Shown one piece after another: positions 6,097 through 9,281 of a DNA stretch of 9,281 nt (positions are counted from its first letter, which is position 1; the number at the start of each line of letters is the position of its first letter). This DNA comes from Oscillospiraceae bacterium (GTDB lineage Bacteria > Bacillota > Clostridia > Oscillospirales > Oscillospiraceae). A program made the position numbers and the translations under genes. The notes below the pieces were generated by a model that was given only the letters and a program-made list of their open reading frames with translations, was not told where the DNA came from and searched no databases. Location: positions 1 through 9,281 of the forward strand of contig SVKT01000059.1 in NCBI GenBank assembly GCA_015068335.1, given 5' to 3'.

Positions 6097-6964
6097 AGTC
6101 CACGCCCTCCTCGCGTTTGAGCATAGTACCGATGCCGCGGTCAGACAGCAGTTCGATGAGAATGGAATGGGGGATGCGGCCGTCCAGCACGTGGACACGG
6201 TCCACGCCGCCGTGGATGGCGTCCACGCAGCACTCCATCTTGGGGATCATACCACCGGAGATCACGCCTGCGGCGATCAGTTCCGGCACCTCGTAGGTAT
6301 GCACCACGTGGATAAGGGTCTGCTCGTCGTGGGGGTCTTTCAGCAGACCGCGGATGTCCGTGAGCAGGATCAGTTTTTCCGCGTGCAGCGCCACGGCCAG
6401 TTGGGCGGCGGCGGTGTCGGCATTGATGTTGTAGGCGGTGTCGGCGTCGGTGCCCTGTGCCACGGTGGAGACCACGGGGATGTAACCGTTGATGAGAGCC
6501 GTTTCCACCGGCTCGGGATTGACCCGGGTGATCTTGCCCACAAGGCCGTATTTCTCGTCCAGGCACTCGGCCTGGAACATCTGGCCGTCCATACCGCAAA
6601 GGCCGATGGCGTTGCCGCCCAGGCGGTTGAGTTGCGCCACCAGGTTCTTGTTCACCTTGCCGCACAGCACGGACTGCACCACGTCCATGGTGGTCTCGTC
6701 GGTGTAGCGCAGGCCGTCCACGAATTTGGACTGGTGGCCGATCTTTTTGAGCATATCGTTGATCTCGGGGCCGCCGCCGTGGACCACCACGACGCGGATG
6801 CCCACCAGATGCAGCAGGATGATGTCCTTCATCACGGCCTGCCGCAGTTCCTCGGAGATCATAGCGTTGCCGCCGTATTTGACCACGATGGTCTTGCCGG
6901 TAAATTTCTGAATGTAGGGCAGCGCCTCGACCAGTGTCTGGGCCTGCTGTGCGTGAGAAGACAT
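6083..6964 (-). CDS. argB: Acetylglutamate kinase
   Basis: A 293-residue amino-acid kinase (EC 2.7.2.8) that phosphorylates N-acetylglutamate with ATP. Motifs visible are KYGGNAM (29-35), VVVHGGGPEIN (59-69), GLCGMDG (121-127), NINADTAAAQLA (179-190), LTDIRGLL (201-208) and GGMIPKM (237-243) with Lys242. An N-terminal helix (about residues 5-20, QQAQTLVEALPYIQKF) precedes the kinase core; in the family this extension marks hexameric enzymes inhibited by arginine, so feedback control is likely. ATG at 6964 is preferred over the in-frame ATG at 6970 because AAGGAG lies 8 nt from the former and only 2 nt from the latter. Its stop overlaps argD. No promoter is evident directly upstream: 686 nt of repeat DNA separates it from argJ. 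The assignment is secure. Confidence 0.96.
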   Translation of the reverse strand: MSSHAQQAQTLVEALPYIQKFTGKTIVVKYGGNAMISEELRQAVMKDIILLHLVGIRVVVVHGGGPEINDMLKKIGHQSKFVDGLRYTDETTMDVVQSVLCGKVNKNLVAQLNRLGGNAIGLCGMDGQMFQAECLDEKYGLVGKITRVNPEPVETALINGYIPVVSTVAQGTDADTAYNINADTAAAQLAVALHAEKLILLTDIRGLLKDPHDEQTLIHVVHTYEVPELIAAGVISGGMIPKMECCVDAIHGGVDRVHVLDGRIPHSILIELLSDRGIGTMLKREEGVDYDFC

Positions 6965-6972
6965 AAGCATTT

Positions 6973-6978
6973 CTCCTT
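6973..6978 (-). promoter_or_regulatory. Ribosome binding site deciding the argB start
   Basis: AAGGAG on the minus strand, 8 nt from ATG 6964 and 2 nt from ATG 6970, hence the choice of 6964. Confidence 0.7.
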
Positions 6979-6987
6979 GCATTGGGA

Positions 6988-7102
6988 TTGCACCGCTGCC
7001 GGTGCGGATGTTGCACCCACAGGGTGCGTTGTGACCGCGCCATCGCGGCGCGGGGAACTGGACCCCCCATTGGGTCGGAATTTGCACCGCTGCCGGTGCG
7101 GA
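6988..7102. repeat. Array of five short hairpins spaced 23-24 nt apart
   Basis: Five perfect 5-6-bp hairpins start at 6990, 7013, 7037, 7061 and 7084, giving intervals of 23, 24, 24 and 23 nt. Stems are GCACCG/CGGTGC, GCACCC/GGGTGC, GCGCC/GGCGC, GACCC/GGGTC and GCACCG/CGGTGC, with loops of 3-6 nt. The first and last units are identical over 21 nt (6988-7008 and 7082-7102). The array lies directly before the argB ribosome site. A shorter version with two hairpins (8916-8931 and 8939-8954, interval 23) lies before argJ. Confidence 0.85.
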
Positions 7103-7600
7103 GGGCTTGAACCCCCATTTTCTTTTCGAAGCATCGAAAAGAAAACGGCCGTTCACGGTCAAAAGAAAAGATGCTTGTGCCGCCAAATGGCATCCCCGCC
7201 ATTTGCGGCAAATACGGGGGCTTGGGAAAGAACCCCCACAAAAACCTTCGGTCAAAGCGTTGGGCGCGAGCGGAGTACAAACATCTCTTTGGCCTCTGCC
7301 CCGCGATGCGGAATTGCGAAGTCGGTCAAAGATCGCATCGCCCTGCTTCTCTTTCCGCTGCCGCTGCCCGTTGCGCAGCCGTTGGCGGCTTGGCCGCCTT
7401 ACGGATGCGGCATACTCCTTGCGGGTACTTCGCTTAGCGCTGCTGCGGCGCAAATCCCGGGGTGGGGAATCCAAAGGGGAGGGGTCGCAACCCCTCCCTT
7501 TTGTGTCGGTTGGGGGTGTGGGGGCGAATCGAAACGCCCCCACGTTTCTGGTGGGGGTTTGGGGGAGGTGTCTTTTCGCAAAAGACATCTTCCCCAAGCG
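7031..7600. repeat. Dispersed hairpin-rich intergenic repeat, copy 1 (between argJ and argB)
   Basis: This fills most of the 686-nt gap between argJ and argB; I see no credible gene in it. The part 7031-7484 aligns with copy 2 at 8910-9281 in the same orientation. Landmarks shared are the GCGCC hairpin, the CCCCCATTTTCTTT hairpin (7118-7145), the GCCGC hairpin (7179-7209), GGCAAATACGGGGG (7207 onward), GCGTTGGGCGCGAGCGGA near 7258-7275, CCGCGATGCGG, a 30-nt identity at 7340-7369, and GGGAATCCAAA near 7465. Copy 1 has about 85 extra bases around 7371-7455. Further perfect stems follow: 7477-7498 (9 bp, then TTTT), 7518-7543 (9 bp) and 7569-7587 (8 bp). The outer limits are uncertain, and the first part overlaps the 24-nt hairpin array. 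ORFs through it lack ribosome sites. Confidence 0.85.
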
Positions 7601-7650
7601 CTCTCCTGCGCCGCGATGGCGGCGTTCAGGTGTTTCGATACAGCGACAGA

Positions 7651-8874
7651 TCAGGTGCGATAGTCCCCGTTGATCTTCACATAATCATAGGTCAGGTCGC
7701 AGCCCCAGCAGGTGCAGGAGGCGCTGCCCTCACCCATCGTAATGGCGATCTCCACATCGTGCTCGGTGAGGATCTTCTTGGCCAGATCTTCGTCAAAGGG
7801 CAGGCCTCTTCCCTGCTCGCACACGGCGATGTCGCCGGCGGCGCTGGCAAAGTGGACGTCCACCTTCTCCGGGTCAAACTCCGCGCCGGAATAGCCCATC
7901 GCGCACAGCACGCGGCCCCAGTTGGCGTCGGCGCCGAAGATGGCGGCCTTGGTCAGGGAGGAGCCGATGACGCTCTTGCCGATGGTCTCCGCCTGGATTT
8001 CGTCGGCGGCGCCCTTCACCGTGCAGGTGATCAGGTGCTTGGCGCCCTCGCCGTCGGCGGCCATCTTCCGGGCCAGTTCGATGGTCAGCGCGTTCAGCGC
8101 CGCCAGGAAGGCTTCGTAGTCCGCGCCCTTTTCGGTGATGGGGGCGTTGCCCGCCATACCGTTTGCCAGCACGATGCAGGTGTCGTTGGTGGAGGTGTCG
8201 CCGTCCACGCTGATGCGGTTGAAACTGACTTTCACCGTTTCCAGCAGGGCGGTCTTGATCATTTCGGAAGAAATGTCGCAATCAGTGGTCAAAAAGCACA
8301 ACATAGTGCCCATATTGGGGTGGATCATACCGCTGCCCTTGGCGATGCCGCCCATTCGGACGGTCTTGCCGCCGATGACGGTCTCCACGGCCACTTCCTT
8401 CTTCACCAGGTCGGTGGTCATAATGGCGTGGGCGGCAGCGTCGCTGGCCTCAGCGGAAGACGCCAGCGCGGCATAGAGGGCGGGCACGCCGTCCTCGATG
8501 ACCTTCACGTTCAGGGTCTGGCCGATGACGCCGGTGGAGGACACCAGCACGTCCGTGGGCTCGCAGCCGATGGCCTTTGCGGCGGCCCGGCACATCTTCA
8601 CGGCGTTTTCCTCGCCGTTGGGGGCGCAGGCATTGGCGTTGCCGCTGTTGGCGATGATGGCGCGGGCGCGGCCGTTTTCCAGATGCTTGCGGTCAATGTG
8701 GATGGGGGCTGCCTTCACCACGTTTTTGGTGAACACCGCGGCCGCGGCGCAGTCCACATCGGATACGATCAGGGCGAGGTCACGCTTCCACGCCGCGTGG
8801 GTCTTGACGCCCACGTGGATGCCCGCGGCCTTGAAGCCCTGTGCGGCACATACGCCGCCTTCGATGAATTTCAT
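7651..8874 (-). CDS. argJ: Bifunctional glutamate N-acetyltransferase/amino-acid acetyltransferase
   Basis: A 407-residue ArgJ (EC 2.3.1.35, often also 2.3.1.1). It transfers acetyl from N-acetylornithine to glutamate, recycling acetyl groups in arginine synthesis. Family landmarks are NSGNANACAP (76-85), the oxyanion-hole region VSSTGVIGQ (111-119), the self-cleavage site GMIHPNMGTML with nucleophile Thr190, SVDGDTSTND, GSSLTKAAIFGADANWGR and the C-terminal NGDYRT. The proenzyme should cleave itself before Thr190 into two chains; the residue before Thr is Gly where many members have Ala. The start at 8874 has AGGAGG 8 nt upstream. Upstream is repeat copy 2 with no clear promoter, so transcription probably begins beyond the right edge, perhaps with argC, a common partner. 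Whether this ArgJ is mono- or bifunctional cannot be told from sequence. Confidence 0.96.
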   Translation of the reverse strand: MKFIEGGVCAAQGFKAAGIHVGVKTHAAWKRDLALIVSDVDCAAAAVFTKNVVKAAPIHIDRKHLENGRARAIIANSGNANACAPNGEENAVKMCRAAAKAIGCEPTDVLVSSTGVIGQTLNVKVIEDGVPALYAALASSAEASDAAAHAIMTTDLVKKEVAVETVIGGKTVRMGGIAKGSGMIHPNMGTMLCFLTTDCDISSEMIKTALLETVKVSFNRISVDGDTSTNDTCIVLANGMAGNAPITEKGADYEAFLAALNALTIELARKMAADGEGAKHLITCTVKGAADEIQAETIGKSVIGSSLTKAAIFGADANWGRVLCAMGYSGAEFDPEKVDVHFASAAGDIAVCEQGRGLPFDEDLAKKILTEHDVEIAITMGEGSASCTCWGCDLTYDYVKINGDYRT

Positions 8875-8909
8875 TGTTTTATCCTCCTGCGTATGGCAGA
8901 TTTTACGCT

Positions 8910-9281
8910 GTGATCGCGCCACACTCGGCGCGGGGGGCGCACCGCTTTCGGTGCCGGGAGGCGCCCACCCCCCATTTTCTTTGCTTGCGCCAAAGAAAAC
9001 GGGCCGTGGACGGTCCAAAAGAAATCGCCTGACCGCCAAACGGCGCCTCCGCCGTTGGCGGCAAATACGGGGGTTCGGGAAAGAGGCCCCTCAAAACCCT
9101 TCGGTCAATGCGTTGGGCGCGAGCGGAAGTACGGCATTCCAACCGGCTTTCCGCCCCGCGACGCGGAATTGCGAATCCGGGCAAAACGTGACTTGCCCTG
9201 CTTCTCTTTCCGCTGCCGCTGCCCCTCCCGTCCGGTCAGCGCTTCCCTTCCTCCTCGGGGTAGGGAATCCAAATGAGAGGG
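8910..9281. repeat. Dispersed hairpin-rich intergenic repeat, copy 2 (upstream of argJ, runs off the right edge)
   Basis: The final 407 nt of the window contain no credible gene. They match copy 1 (7031-7484) in the same orientation. Shared blocks include GGCAAATACGGGGG (9059 onward), CCTTCGGTCAA and GCGTTGGGCGCGAGCGGA, CCGCGACGCGG, the 30-nt identity at 9195-9224 and GGGAATCCAAA near 9263. Two short hairpins at 8916-8931 and 8939-8954 correspond to the hairpin array of copy 1. Stems at 8975-8999 and 9033-9061 keep pairing despite changed sequence relative to copy 1. The element continues past 9281. It begins about 36 nt before the argJ start, compared with 66 nt for copy 1 and argB. Confidence 0.85.

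Noticed and set aside
3226..6120. Plus-strand ORF of 964 codons opposite argF and argD, and similar ones at 6047-7663 and 7462-8913
   Set aside because: Low-complexity His/Gly/Ala/Val-rich shadows of argF, argD, argB and argJ, crossing a terminator, a tandem repeat and operon borders.
7107..7673. Plus-strand ORF of 188 codons in repeat copy 1
   Set aside because: Arg/Ser/Pro-rich translation of a hairpin-rich repeat, no ribosome site, and the corresponding frame in copy 2 is rearranged by indels; not a credible protein.
8864..8874. ATGAA-A-TTCAT palindrome at the argJ start as an ArgR/AhrC operator
   Set aside because: It is simply the first codons of argJ and only about half the length of a normal ARG box.

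Overview
The window looks like chromosomal DNA from a GC-rich gut Clostridium of the Oscillospiraceae/Ruminococcaceae type. The evidence is consensus sigma-A promoters, strong AGGAGG ribosome sites, intrinsic terminators with U tracts, a TM1266-type hydrogenase-associated protein, an argJ-argB-argD-argF cluster, and dispersed hairpin-rich intergenic repeats. No 16S or other species marker is present, so this is an inference. Almost every gene is on the minus strand. Long plus-strand ORFs opposite them are GC-driven shadows.

Layout, left to right. (1) 1-1213: a minus-strand transcription unit with a good promoter, a leader of about 180 nt ending in a textbook terminator, a TM1266-family gene, and a substrate-binding lipoprotein that runs off the left edge. 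(2) 1253-2838: a monocistronic malQ (4-alpha-glucanotransferase) with its own promoter and terminator. (3) 2894-3284: an AT-rich plus-strand gene for an 82-residue membrane protein, transcribed divergently from malQ. (4) 3325-3790: a small minus-strand gene resembling the N-terminal module of phage-type DUF6291 proteins, preceded by an 11-unit hexanucleotide repeat. (5) 3867-8874: the arginine cluster, transcribed argJ, argB, argD, argF and closed by a terminator. (6) 6988-7600 and 8910-9281: two copies of a long hairpin-rich repeat, one between argJ and argB and one upstream of argJ.

Function. ArgJ, ArgB, ArgD and ArgF catalyse acetyl transfer, phosphorylation, transamination and citrulline formation in the recycling (ArgJ-type) arginine pathway. 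The missing step, ArgC, is commonly encoded upstream of argJ and may lie beyond the right edge. ArgB carries the N-terminal helix typical of arginine-inhibited enzymes, which fits flux control at that step. MalQ acts in maltodextrin metabolism.

The most unusual signals are the unclassified leader before the TM1266 gene and the repeat pair in the arg cluster. The two repeat copies keep base pairing while their sequence differs. The copy before argB also carries five short hairpins spaced 23-24 nt apart.
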